A stretch of DNA of 64,000 bases from Cenococcum geophilum 1.58 (taxonomy: Eukaryota; Ascomycota; Dothideomycetes; Gloniales; Gloniaceae), in assembly GCA_001692895.1 (NCBI GenBank), contig KV748277.1, forward strand, positions 139,610 through 203,609, given 5' to 3'. Made by a program: the position numbers and the translations under genes. This document shows, in pieces, positions 33,803 to 44,600 of this stretch. The notes under the pieces are model-generated. The model searched no databases and was not told where the DNA came from. It saw only the letters and a program-made list of their open reading frames with translations. The first letter of the stretch is position 1. The number at the start of each line of letters is the position of its first letter.

Positions 33803-34999
33803 CTACAATGCGGCTCTACATAACATCCTTGCCTTTTTTTCTGTCTCCTTGTTAGCCCTTTTTCTTTTTGCCTTTTCCTCTCTTGCCTTCTGCTCCCTCT
33901 CCTCGTTTGCCTTTTTCCGTTTTGCCCTTTCCTCTCTTGCCTTCTGTTCCCTCTCCTCGTTTGCCCTTTTCCGTTTTGCCTTCTCCTCTCTTGCCTTCTG
34001 CTCCTTCTCCTCGTTTGCCCTTTTCCGTTCTGCCTTTTCCTTTCTTGCTCTCTGCTCCCTCTCCTCGTTTACCCTTTTCCGTTTTGCTTTCTCCTCCCTT
34101 GCCTTCTTCGCCTTCTCTTCCTTTGCTTTCTTCGTGTTCACCTTCTCCTCTCTTGCTTTCTTCTTCACGACTTGCGTCTTATCTTGCAACTGAGAAGTTC
34201 CTAGCTTAGTCTCCTGTAGCGCATTAGTATACACACGCGATAGGCACTTGTTTGGGGCTTCACTTCCCTTTTGCTTCTTTTCTGTAGATGCATTCTGTTC
34301 TGCGAATACTTGAGATGGGAGACCTGCCACAGATTCCGCATAGAAAAGGCACCTTTCGGCAACGGCAACAATTGCTATAATGTGCTGCATTTCTGGCTGT
34401 ATCTTCACTGTTCTCCAAGAGATGCGCGTTATAGTCGGATGTGGAAAATTTTCAGTCCATTCCTCAGTTCTGTCGACCGGCCAGCTTTGGTAGCTAAACT
34501 CCTCTGCTCCTCCAACAGTTGGATGCACCATTTGAATACATCCTACGGAGTGGCCACCGATTATTCCCTTCAAGATGGGCTCCTCAATTAGTTGGTAGTT
34601 AGTATGCCCACTTGGATTAAGCTTTTCTGGTGGAGGTGGTGAAAGCACGGTGACTTTGGAGCTTCTTGTTATGTGACACGCAAACAGAGCAGAAGCGCCC
34701 TTCATATAGATACTCCATTGACGTGGTGACTTTTTCGGCTTCAAGCAGGATGGGTGCCGTGTATCCATTAATGGGCCCATCGCTGTTGTCAGGGTTTGTA
34801 GTTTCCTGTTGTCCGCCCATGCTTGAGCCACTTCGCGTGGTACGCCACTCCACAACACCTGGGAGTCTCGACGGCATTCATGGTCGAATTGTTGTTTTAT
34901 TTGCTCCTGTTCTCCGTCCGATAGTAGGTTGCGAAGAAGATTTGCTAGCGGAGCCTGCGCCACAAGGGCTTGATTCAAATCCAATCGGCAGTTATCCAT
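33803..34999 (-). CDS. Uncharacterised protein with C-terminal charged coiled-coil repeats
   Basis: Single open frame, 398 aa, from the ATG at 34999. The first ~265 residues are a non-repetitive domain I do not recognise (MDNCRLDLNQALVAQAPLAN ... WADNRKLQTLTTAMGPLMD; EEFSYQSWPVDRTEEWTENF). The last ~125 residues are Lys/Glu/Arg-rich and built from an 18-residue unit, approximately KAREEKAKRKRANEEREQ, encoded by 54-bp tandem repeats. This predicts a long, continuous charged alpha-helix or coiled coil, and the basic runs could act as nuclear or nucleolar signals. No signal peptide or membrane segment is seen. The gene lies in the accessory island with no obvious partner. Repeat number may vary between strains. 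Confidence 0.6.
   Translation of the reverse strand: MDNCRLDLNQALVAQAPLANLLRNLLSDGEQEQIKQQFDHECRRDSQVLWSGVPREVAQAWADNRKLQTLTTAMGPLMDTRHPSCLKPKKSPRQWSIYMKGASALFACHITRSSKVTVLSPPPPEKLNPSGHTNYQLIEEPILKGIIGGHSVGCIQMVHPTVGGAEEFSYQSWPVDRTEEWTENFPHPTITRISWRTVKIQPEMQHIIAIVAVAERCLFYAESVAGLPSQVFAEQNASTEKKQKGSEAPNKCLSRVYTNALQETKLGTSQLQDKTQVVKKKAREEKVNTKKAKEEKAKKAREEKAKRKRVNEEREQRARKEKAERKRANEEKEQKAREEKAKRKRANEEREQKAREERAKRKKANEEREQKAREEKAKRKRANKETEKKARMLCRAAL
33850..34168. repeat. 54-bp tandem repeat encoding the coiled-coil tail
   Basis: Units begin CCTCTCTTGCCTTCTG at 33877, 33931 and 33985, exactly 54 bp apart, with more diverged units near 34039 and 34093. That is about 5.5 units. 54 is a multiple of three, so unit gain or loss keeps the frame. 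Confidence 0.85.
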
Positions 35000-35437
35000 C
35001 GAAAGTATGACTGCTTGTGGGATGATTTCGCGATTGCAGCCATCTCAGGCTCATTAGCAAAGCCCATCATAATGAACATTGAAGTTTGAGGCAAGACCAT
35101 AATGAAGGAGCGCAAATATACTGCTGCGAATTGCGGGGTAAGCTTGGCAGCTTACACTTGATTCGGGCGCGCAGGTGCGTGCCATGTTGGGGTCAGGATA
35201 TCTTGCTAGCCAATCATGTAATTAGTCTTTCCCTGATCGACTCATCTTTCAGTTTGCTAGATTCTGCGATCATGGAAGCGCGCACTGAGACATATCCACA
35301 CAGCTAACGCAATATCTCAGAACAAGACTTAGGACACTAGGTTCTCTACAGGAATCCGGCAACGGTTCCTCTACCGTACGGTAGAGGAATCGAAAATGTC
35401 TGGCATAGCAAGCTCTGCTCATGGTATCCAAGGAGAC
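35000..35437. other. Intergenic region with a perfect palindrome
   Basis: 438 bp containing the coiled-coil gene promoter and the methyltransferase 3' end. No gene is seen apart from the palindrome at 35366-35389. Confidence 0.45.
35366..35389. repeat. Perfect 24-bp palindrome just 3' of the methyltransferase gene
   Basis: The left arm TTCCTCTACCGT is followed immediately by its exact reverse complement, with no spacer. It lies 48 bp beyond the methyltransferase stop codon. It could form a hairpin in the transcript end, act as a dimeric binding site, or be a transposon footprint. Confidence 0.7.
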
Positions 35438-36394
35438 TCATTTCGTCAAGACTCCTAGAATATGAGGTAGCATCTTGTATGCTGGCTCGTCAGGCGGCTG
35501 TGCTAGGTCAACGCTAGACCACGGTCCTGCTTCCTTCAAGTGCGTTGTCGTGTCGTGGCATAATCTACATGAACCCAAGAAGAAGGCCCAGAAAAAGTTG
35601 ATGTAGCCTGCCATACATCAGTCTTGCTGCCAATATACCGTGAAACACGTACGCTGGTACCAGCCAAGCAATATCCCACCTCTCTTGACCTTGACATGCT
35701 CGTAAACGTACCACCGACCACCTGGCTTGAGCAGTTTGTACAGAGCCTTGATGTTTTTCTCTTGATCAGGTATGCTGCATAAGCACAATATCGAAACAAT
35801 GCAATCAATGCTACCGGGCTCAATAGTCGTCGCGCTTCCGGTCGCACGCGGGTCATCAAGCTGCTCGATGCCCACAGGTATAGCCTCGTACATGTCTTCC
35901 ATGCCAAGCTCTTTCGTGCGCTGTCGAAGAGCCTTCACTGATTGAGCATGCGGTTCCACGCCATAGATCTTGCTGATACCGCGAGTTGCCACTCTTCTCC
36001 GCGTCGTGGGACCATTGGCGTTCTCGGTACCGGCATGTTGCCCAGTGGTGTCGATCCTCAAGAACACATCTGCCCACATGCCTGTGCCCGCTCCAATCTC
36101 CAAGATTCGCCCCGATACAGGCTTGCCCACGACGTGATCCGACACTTTGGCATTTCGCACTCTGCCTTCAAGCAAGGGTATCACACGCACTTCGGCGCTT
36201 GACTTGACTTGCGGTCCCACGACCGCCCAGAAGTTGCCAAAGAGCGCATCACAAAAACCATCGAGGCAGAATAAGGTCTGCCATCGACCTTCAGAAATAA
36301 GGGTGCGAATTGTGTAGGGAATCCGCCTGGAGGATATGCTCATGAACAGCCACGGAAAGATGAGATGCTGGAGAACGTCCTTGAGTGTTTCCAT
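35438..36394 (-). CDS. SAM-dependent methyltransferase (type 11 class), N-terminally membrane-associated
   Basis: Exons 36394-35653 and 35607-35438 with a 45-bp intron encode 303 aa. The splice restores GWYQR-YINFFWAFFLGSC, and without it the frame ends early. The N-terminus has a short hydrophobic stretch (LQHLIFPWLFMSIS). The SAM-binding motif I is GRILEIGAGTGMWADV (about residues 94-109). IYGVEPHAQS is motif II with its acidic residue, and SIDCIVSILCLCSIP and LYKLLKPGGRWYVYEH are motifs IV-VI. The C-terminal FLGSCRLCHDTTTHLKEAGP and DLAQPPDEPAYKMLPHI are typical of the fungal METTL7-like class. The substrate is unknown; small molecule, lipid or thiol methylation are options. Confidence 0.83.
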
Positions 36395-37449
36395 AGCTTC
36401 AAGATTGTCATATATGGATCACAGTGTCCGCGACCGAACGTCCATAAAATGGCTCGATGGTTACTAGCGACAGCTTCTTGTAGTCCTTTGCTTGGTGGAT
36501 GGTCTCTCAGAAGTGCTTGACGTAACACAACTATATGACTTCATAAAGTGCATGCGGCGAATACACGATTTCGTGGTGTGGAGAATATTCTCAGAGCCGC
36601 AATAAATAAATCGGAGAATATATATTGCATGATTGTTTGCCTGAAAGCCTAAGTACATACCATTCGCCAAACTTAATTGTTTCGGCAGCGTCAGCCACGT
36701 TCCCGAAAACTCCTGCCACCTCAACTTTATATTACCCTGTATTCAACCAGACGGCAGATGGCCCTCTGAGAAGGGCAGCTTTCCAACACGGCATCTGTCT
36801 GCTCCGACCGGCTCGTCCCTCTCATTCGCCCTGAATAGTACTCCTCTTCCCACCCTTTGCTTCCATCTCTTCTCTGTTATGTATTCGCCTGCCCACGCAC
36901 CCCTCAACGCCTCCTCACGTTTCTGCGGCCTACACACAACGCACTGCCAGCACATCGCTCCCTGGTGTTCGATGTCGTTTCTGCTAGCCTCTTCGCCCGC
37001 TCGCCGCCTTGTCCAAGCCGTTCACGCTGATCTCGCCGTCGATGCTTGCCGGCATGCCGTCGACCGAGATGCACACCTCGTGTAGCGTCACGCGCTGGTG
37101 CTATTGCCATCAGGTATATATGGTAAAGGTGTCGCTACGTTTGGTTTGAGTTCCTCACGTCTCTGGCCTAGAAACAGCGGCATCGTCGCCGCTGCCGCCT
37201 CATCTGCCTCGCGAGCACACCTTCTATATGGCATGGGTCTTGGTTCTTCCGCAAGACACCCACATCTTGTTCGTGCCGCATGCATGTGATGCCGATGAGC
37301 CTCCCTGCTCAGCTGCAGTCTGCAACGCTTGGCGTTTTGCGAGCTCGGTCCTTCATTTACGACACCACACTCGAAGCTAATGCACCTCTCTCGGCCATGC
37401 CGAACAGTTGTTCTGCCTTTTCATGCGTCGGCGCAATTGGCCTTATTAG
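36395..37449. other. Intergenic region before the NLR pseudogene
   Basis: 1.06 kb. It holds the methyltransferase promoter. The expected N-terminal and P-loop parts of the NLR pseudogene cannot be found here, so the 5' part of that gene seems to be lost or unrecognisable. Confidence 0.4.
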
Positions 37450-38820
37450 GTGCACGCAAGCAACTCAGCGCGGGTCAAGGAGTCATTTGGCGAGATCGCA
37501 GAAAGAGTTGGCTTGTCTTCTCAGTTGGGCATCGCGGCCGACACTGTCCCGCTCGTCCGCAGATGGCTCTGCAATGAAGCAAATGGACGGTGGTTCATGA
37601 TAGTGGACAACGTCGATGACGACATTACGATCGAGCTTCAGCATGACGTGAAGAGCATGTCGCTGGCGTCGTCGTTACCGCAGAACGAGCATGGAGCAGT
37701 CCTGTCACCTCGCGGAATACCAATGTTGCACGGAGACTCGTCGGCCGTGAACAGGATTTCATTGAGATCGGCACAATGAGCGAGTGCGAGGCTGTTACGC
37801 TTGCGCAGAACAAGCTGAGAGATGGCCCGCAAGAAGGCGCGATATACCTTGTCAAGGCTCTCGACTGCATCCCGCTTGCTATCATCCAAGCAGCGGCTTA
37901 CATAAATCGATTAGGATCACGCATGTCGGCTGCGAAGTACCTCAGCGAGCTTCATGGAGTTGAAGGACAGGTGCAGCTGCTCCAGAAGGCGGCATCGGAT
38001 ATGAGGCGCGACGAGGAAGCGCAGAAATCTGTGCTCGCCACCTGGCAGATCTCCTTTGAGTATCACACAACAAGCGATCGTCAGCAGCAAATTTGCTGTC
38101 GTTCACGAGCTTCTTCAACCGGCAGGGATACCCTGAATTCATGATCCGTCACTATACAGACACAGACGGACGAGATACTTTATTAAGCACAGGACTGGCA
38201 GGTGGAAATGTCGACTTGGAGGAGGACATAGCTATGCTCCGTCAATTCTCGCTGCTCAATGCCGCCGAAGATAAAGACGAGTTCGAGATGCATGGGCTCG
38301 TCCAGCTTGCGACACGGATATGGCTTAGGACGGCAGGTTCAGAGGACAGATGGCGCTCGATGTTCGTCCGGGCGATGTCTCTGGAGTTTCCGACTGGAGA
38401 GTACACGAATTGGCCGAGATGTCGACTTCTCTTTCCACACGCTCTCGCTGCGATGGAGCAGCAGGGGATGGACAATGAACGAGACGAAGAGTGGGCGCTG
38501 TCGATGAGTCACGCTGGCTGGTACGCATGGCGGCAGGGATTGTTTGTGCAGGCGGAGGAGATGGTTGCGATAGCGTTGAAAATCCACGAAGGGCTGTTTG
38601 GTCGAGATGACACTAGGACATTGTAGAGCGCAAATATCCTCGGATTGATCCTACTGAGCTAGGGCAGGTATGAGGCAGCGGAAGACATGCTGAGTCGGGT
38701 GCTGGCGCTACGGGAGAAGGTACTGACTCTGGAGCATCTGGACACGCTGCAGAGCATGAACAACTTGGCGGGGGTGCTGTCTGAGCGAGGCAAGCACGAG
38801 GAGGCGGAGACGCTGTACAG
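37450..38820 (+). pseudogene. Broken NB-ARC/TPR NLR gene
   Basis: A recognisable NLR body split over three frames. Frame one (37450-~37695) reads VHASNSARVKESFGEIAERV then WLCNEANGRWFMIVDNVDDD, the region after the P-loop and Walker B of NB-ARC. The frame changes near 37695; frame two carries RRLVGREQDFIEIGTMSECE and ALDCIPLAIIQAAAYI. It changes again near 38085; frame three gives LLSFTSFFNRQGYPEFM and FEMHGLVQLATRIWL, then TPR-like repeats. In-frame TAG codons at 38624-38626 and 38660-38662 sit where Gln (CAG) is expected, consistent with C-to-T changes. No P-loop exon is found upstream. The layout matches the intact NLR at 46.9-50.8 kb, so this is a decayed relative, not an active gene. Confidence 0.85.
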
Positions 38821-39849
38821 GGTAATATTAAATATACTTTCTTTTCTATATCTATTTAATATCGAGTTAATAATAAATAGGTAGGTGCTCTATTTAAGTG
38901 CCAAACGCACCTAGATTATAGTTGCACGTTTGTATTATAGAGAATTACCTACATTTGTATTTATTAAATGCGATTATACTAGCATATAGTATAGCTAACT
39001 CCCTAAGTATAATCTATCTAACAATATCTCTCGCTATATATACACGTGGATGAGTCACAGGCACCCCTGATCTAACTCTAATACAGTAGTGATCGGCACC
39101 AGGTCGACAAGAGTTTATCCCATAACTAGCGGACTCTTGCAGTCCACATACCCATGGCCCCGGAACTTGTGGATTTAATTAGAAGTATACCACGGTATCC
39201 TATCTCCTCTATGTTCTATCGCTTCCGTATCATTCTTTATCTCTGGCACATGTTAAGTATCTTTACTCTATAGCTATCGAGATGTTAGTCAACTATCCAG
39301 CACATGCCTCGCGCAAGTCATAGAACCCAGGTTTGGCACATAAATGTATGTGATACCAGTCAATAAAGGACAGTTGGACATATTGTTCAACAGTCCCCCC
39401 CCCGATAGTGACAATTTACTTCACTTTAATTCACTCGAAGTTGTTTTTCGGGAACTCATTGTTTTCGATTCACCGCGTTTACCAAAACGGCCCCAAGATT
39501 TCATTGCTGATTCACGTTCCGATCTCCCTCCAACTTTCTTCAAGAAATATCTCGCATAACAATATTCCTGGTATCGAATATTCAATACGCGTCGATAGGA
39601 GCCTCGGCCTCCACAAGGCGCAGCGGAAAGTCTCTTCACACGCTATCGCAATTTCGAGTCGCCGCTACTCTTTGGGCCGCCTCTCAAGGAATCAGTTAAA
39701 CAGCACCACGATCTCGCAGTTGGTACGTATTAGCGAGCAGATCTTGAGGCTCGTGATGACTAAAATCACCACTGACAGTTGCAGCTTCGCAATCGAAAGG
39801 TTGAACAGCACAAACAATCACAATAAGCTTGCACGTCACATACTTTAGG
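38821..39849. other. AT-rich intergenic region
   Basis: 1.0 kb, AT-rich from 38820 to 39300, with a C-run at 39391-39399. The TPR homology of the NLR pseudogene ends abruptly near 38820, suggesting a deletion or an old insertion. No gene is seen. The last 300 bp may be leader sequence of the MYND gene. Confidence 0.4.
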
Positions 39850-41100
39850 ATGGAAGCAACAATGACTGATATTCACGACCAAGCGGACGCAATAGATTAT
39901 TCGACTGATGCCTCCACCAATGGAGACCTAAATCAAGCTGAAAAACTATGTGCAATGTGCAATGAAGCGGCATCCGAAGTGTGTTCCAAATGCAGGAGCA
40001 TTCAATATTGCTCGAAATCGTGCCAGAAGGTGGACTGGCCAGTTCACAAGCTGTTATGTAAGAAGTTCGCAACATTGGGTGAACGGCCAAATCCTCTCAC
40101 GAAGCGTGCAATCTGGTTCCCGGTTTCTAAGGATGAGCCCCAGTGGGTATGGCTTCCGTACGTAGAAAACGAGGACGACGGAGATATTCCCATTTTCGAA
40201 GCCTTTCGGGACAAAGAAACTGGTTTTAGCCATTTACAGTTTGTCGAGCGCTGCAAGATTCTCCAAAGAGACTTGAAATGCAAACTGGTCGTTGGTTCTG
40301 GTGACTCTGCGCACCTTTTGCCTAACCGCGGTATTCTTGCAACCACGCAGGGTCTTGCACCAATTCCATGGAGAGGTTCGGTAATTGTTTATGGTGAATT
40401 AGGAGCATCCGAAGACACAGGTCAGCTAGTGGACATTAATATGACCGATTTCAAACACATCGTAGAGTGGTTCTCGGCATATAAGCATACAATTTGTCTT
40501 TCCGAGCTCTTCTATATGTCGAACAATCCACCGGGCAAGGTCGAAGGCGTCCGCATCAACGGCAACTTTCACATAATAAAGCATAATGCTCCGAAGTACC
40601 AACGTCTGCTTGTCTCACCAGGCCATCCTCTGTTCACGAATCCGACCGTCTCCCCTGTCTCTCCTATCTCCAGCCGTCTTGGACTTGATATAATAGTTTC
40701 GAGAGTACCATTCCACAGAGCAGTCAAATACGAGGTTGCTCCAAAGCTAGAGGAATCGGCCGTGTACCTCATGCTCTGTTGCAACCCTGCCTTAGAGAAA
40801 GAGTGGGGCAGACCATACAAAGGATGGGCAGAGGACATCGACACTGTCTTCGTGGTTCGCAAAGACAAGAAACCGCTCCTACCACAACACGTCGAGGCGC
40901 TGACCTTCTTCTGTGAGTTCAAGCTGAAACTGTACTTCGATGAGTCTCGGGAAGCACCTTCTCCTATCACGATGAACAGAGAGCAGGTACTGGCCGAGAT
41001 CACTCAGGAAAGATTCGGGGCCTTCTTCAAGGAGTATCGTGCCTTGAAGGCTGCCAACACGCCAGAGTGGGCTAATGTTCCTTCGCCTTATGAGATTTGA
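39850..41100 (+). CDS. MYND zinc-finger protein
   Basis: Single exon, 416 aa from the ATG at 39850. The MYND finger occupies residues 34-70: C34-x-x-C37, C45-x-x-C48, then QYCSKSCQ (C54, C58) and WPVHKLLC (H66, C70). All eight metal ligands are present. MYND fingers bind Zn and proline-rich partners. The remaining ~345 residues (for example KRAIWFPVSKDEPQWVWLPY and GRPYKGWAEDIDTVFVVRKD) form a domain often found in Pezizomycotina MYND proteins but without a known function. No SET domain is present. The Copia element begins 226 bp downstream of its stop codon. Confidence 0.85.
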   Translation: MEATMTDIHDQADAIDYSTDASTNGDLNQAEKLCAMCNEAASEVCSKCRSIQYCSKSCQKVDWPVHKLLCKKFATLGERPNPLTKRAIWFPVSKDEPQWVWLPYVENEDDGDIPIFEAFRDKETGFSHLQFVERCKILQRDLKCKLVVGSGDSAHLLPNRGILATTQGLAPIPWRGSVIVYGELGASEDTGQLVDINMTDFKHIVEWFSAYKHTICLSELFYMSNNPPGKVEGVRINGNFHIIKHNAPKYQRLLVSPGHPLFTNPTVSPVSPISSRLGLDIIVSRVPFHRAVKYEVAPKLEESAVYLMLCCNPALEKEWGRPYKGWAEDIDTVFVVRKDKKPLLPQHVEALTFFCEFKLKLYFDESREAPSPITMNREQVLAEITQERFGAFFKEYRALKAANTPEWANVPSPYEI

Positions 41101-41321
41101 TGCTCCGAGCCTCCGACACGCATCTTCTCTTTCGTGTCGGACTGGGCGCGAGAATCTTCCTCCTATCACCAGCTTGCTCTCGACACATTTGCATAATACC
41201 TTTCCGATTCAGCCAGGGTAGGAGGGCGAACTCGAAAGTCATATGGCAGTGCCCCAGAAAAGCAAATTTCTTTCGACATAATTTCCTGTATCCTAGTATA
41301 GTCGCTAGCGAAACTGGCTTC
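41101..41321. other. 3' flank of the MYND gene
   Basis: Short intergenic stretch up to the target-site duplication CCCCT of the Copia element. Nothing else is seen. Confidence 0.45.
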
Positions 41322-41326
41322 CCCCT

Positions 41327-41604
41327 TGTCGAACGGACAAGTCAATCATAAGAACTCTGTCGATTGAAGCTGGCTCTAGAAGCTCTCTATATACATGGCG
41401 TTGGGGCAAAAGACTGACGACAACACTGACGACGACACTGACGACGATTTGGAACTATTACTCAATCGCCACCAGGTCGACATTGCCACTCAGTCGGTGA
41501 TAGGTAATGAATAGGTAATAGAAAATAGATAGTAAGACATACAATGGCAAGAAACAGGGTGTAAGTCATAAGGTGGTACTTGACAGTGACCTTAATGTTT
41601 GACA
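41327..41604 (-). repeat. Copia LTR (3' LTR of the minus-strand element)
   Basis: 278 bp, TGTCGAAC at one end and GTTTGACA at the other (original inverted ends TGTCGAAC/GTTCGACA). It differs from its partner by about 16 transitions and no transversion or indel. Confidence 0.92.
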
Positions 41605-44600
41605 CACCCCCCCAGCTGCTTAGTCAAGACTGAGCAGCTAAATAGAAAATAGAAAAAGTCACGATACCAATTTAGTATTAAGTTAAAGAAATCCATATAG
41701 TTACCTTATCTAATATCATCTAGATTAAATTAAATTAGATCCTTAATATTAATAAGATTTAATTATTAAACAAAGGCTTCGTGCTTCTGGCGCGGTAGGG
41801 CCTTTATTAAGCCATCTGCAACTATTACAGCGGTAGGTATCCAGTTAATTTTAATTTAACTATTACGTACTTCTTAGCGTAGCTAGTAGTGGTATATATT
41901 AACGTGTTAAAGCTTTATAGAAAGCTCTTGTCCGTTCTTTATAAGCAGTCTAATTATCTATAGATTATTATAGCTAATTATTTATTCCTTATCTAAGGAC
42001 AATTTAATTTCCTTAAAGAAGCAACTCTACTAAATTAACTTAGTTCCTACATGGGATAGAGCCGTAAGCTCTACCTCTGTACTTAACTTTATTACTAGCG
42101 TCTACTTTATAGAGCGCCAATTAATTGCTCCTCTAAATAGGGTAAATAAATATCCTTCCGTACTACGTCTGCTTATTAAATCGTCTCTAAACGCCGCGTC
42201 GCTTGCCCCCGTAAAGGCTTAACTTCCTATATTTTGTCCTAAGTATTTAATTACTAAAGTCCTATTCTAATATAGGTATACAATTGCTCATTAAGCTACG
42301 GCGTTATAAAGAGGTAAGGGGTTTTATAGGAACTCCGATAGCTTGCTTAAAGCTCTAGCTACATTAGGTCTTATAATATAGGTCATATAGAGTAGTAATC
42401 CGACTATTCTTTAGTAGACGTAGATCTCCTACTTTAAAGCTTCCTCTGGGTTAAGTAGGAGCTTATTAGTGCTTATAGGTATACTAACTAAGCGTATATT
42501 AGTTAGGTAAAATACATTAGCGATCTTCTTAATATAGGAGTCTTAACAGAGCCATAGCTTTCTTTAACTTCTATCTCTTAAGACTTAAATTCCTAGGAAC
42601 TAGGATAGTTCTCCTAGGTCCTTTATCTCATACTTCTTTATAAGTGCTTCCTTAAAGCTCTAGAGTTCTAATTAATTTTCTTTAGTAGAGGTAACGCAGA
42701 TATTATCTACGTAGAAGAATATAATTAGTAAGTTATTATAGTAGAGACACGGCTCTCTACTAACAGGCCTTAACCCTAATTTAATAAGTTAATTGCTAAA
42801 GTTGTTATACTAAAGACGTGGCAATCGTTAAAGTCCATAGAGAGCTCTACGTAGTAGTAGATATTTACCCTTAATAGCAAATCCATCTGGACACTTAATG
42901 TAGACTATCTCGTTAATTAGGCTATTCGCGAATATATTAATAGTATCACCTTACTAAACGTCCAAATTAAATGCTATAATAATTGCTACGAGAGCTCTAA
43001 AGACTCTAGCTGCTAGAGTTACTATATAGGTATCCTTATAGATTAATTTTTATAGGTTACCTCTAATATAAAGTTAGGCTTTAAATTTTATCAGGTATCT
43101 ATCTATATCTATTTTATAGGTAAATACCTAGGTAATAGGTACCGTTTTAATTAATAGTGTCTTATTTACGGCTTTAAACGTTCTACGATTGTCTAGGTCT
43201 GTATACTCCTTTATAGCAGCTACTAAAAACTCTGCTTTATACTAGTAAGTTAGCAGCTTCTTCTAATTCTTAGGTGGAGGTAGAAGCTTATCACGATATA
43301 TTTTCTTTTAATATTTAAGCCCTACATAAAAGGCTGCTTAAAACGGTCGGAAGGTATCTACCTCTTTAAGGTAAGTTAAATAGGCTTTATTTTACTTTGT
43401 TAGCTTCTTTAATCTTCTTTCTTATATAATATTGTCCTTAGAGACCTTAGCTAAGTCTTTTTTCTTTAACTTCTCCGGATTAATTTTAATATACTTAAAA
43501 CTAGGGTATTAACAGGTAGATAGAGCGGAGGATCTTAAGGTATTTAAAGAGCTTAAATTGGTAGGAATTAATTAAGGTTCTAGCGTTAATTCTAATGTAG
43601 GAAGGCTAGGTAGAGGATCGTTCTTTAAGGTATCTGCTATAATTAAGTTATTAGCTTAAGTATCTAGCTGCTTATAATCAACAATTTATCTTAGATTTCT
43701 ACTAGAATCCACCTATAGATTTTAATTAGTGTCCACACAAATTTTATTAAAAATCTTATTATCTTTATCCTTATTTAAGTCCTCTTAAAACGTTCTATTG
43801 GGGTTAATTATATTAATTACCTTTAGCATTTAATCGGCCTTTTTTTAAAGCAAATTTGCAAGATCTGGCTAGCTGTTATTATAGACAAGCCGCTTATTAA
43901 ACGTAACGTCTCTTATTTAAATGACCTTCTTTTTGCTTAGTATATATATTTAAAAGATATTTATTAAATTATACCCTACTAGATACCTAATATAGGCTCT
44001 AGGAGCAAGTTTTTAAGTGCGTGGAATATTATACTTAAGTAGGTAGGCTCTACAGCCGTAGGCGCGTAGGTAAGCTATATTCGGCTTAGTTAGTAACAGG
44101 CCTATTACTAATTAAAGCTTTTTAAAAGGCGTCTTCTAGTTAAGTCGTCTACTTAGTGTCCTATTTGTTATATACGCTGCTACTTTAAAGACTTTAGGCC
44201 AAAGTTCTTCTAGTAGTTGTGCTTTAATTCACATATATTAAGACTTTGTTATAATTACCCCCCTAAAACGTTCCGCAGGACCGTTCTATTCTAGTATACT
44301 TAGAGCTAAGTACTCTACTATAATACCCTTTTTAGCTATCTAGTTATCGAATTTGTTTTTAAGCAATAACTTATTATTAATATAAATTATAGCAACTTTA
44401 AAGCCGTAGCGTCGCTTAACTACATTATAATACTTAATAATTGCTTAGGTGGTTAATAACTTCTACACAAATATCTTAACCTTATTTATTTAAACCAAAT
44501 CGTTAAGGAAATAGATTGCGTATTTATGTTTATTATAGGCTTTAATTCCCTAAATTAAATCCACATGTATATAGAAGAAAGGTCTTATCGCCTTATCTAT

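Noticed and set aside
33849..34209. Two plus-strand open frames of about 113 codons, Phe/Ser/Leu- or Pro/Ser-rich
   Set aside because: They are the antisense of the 54-bp coiled-coil repeats in the minus-strand gene.
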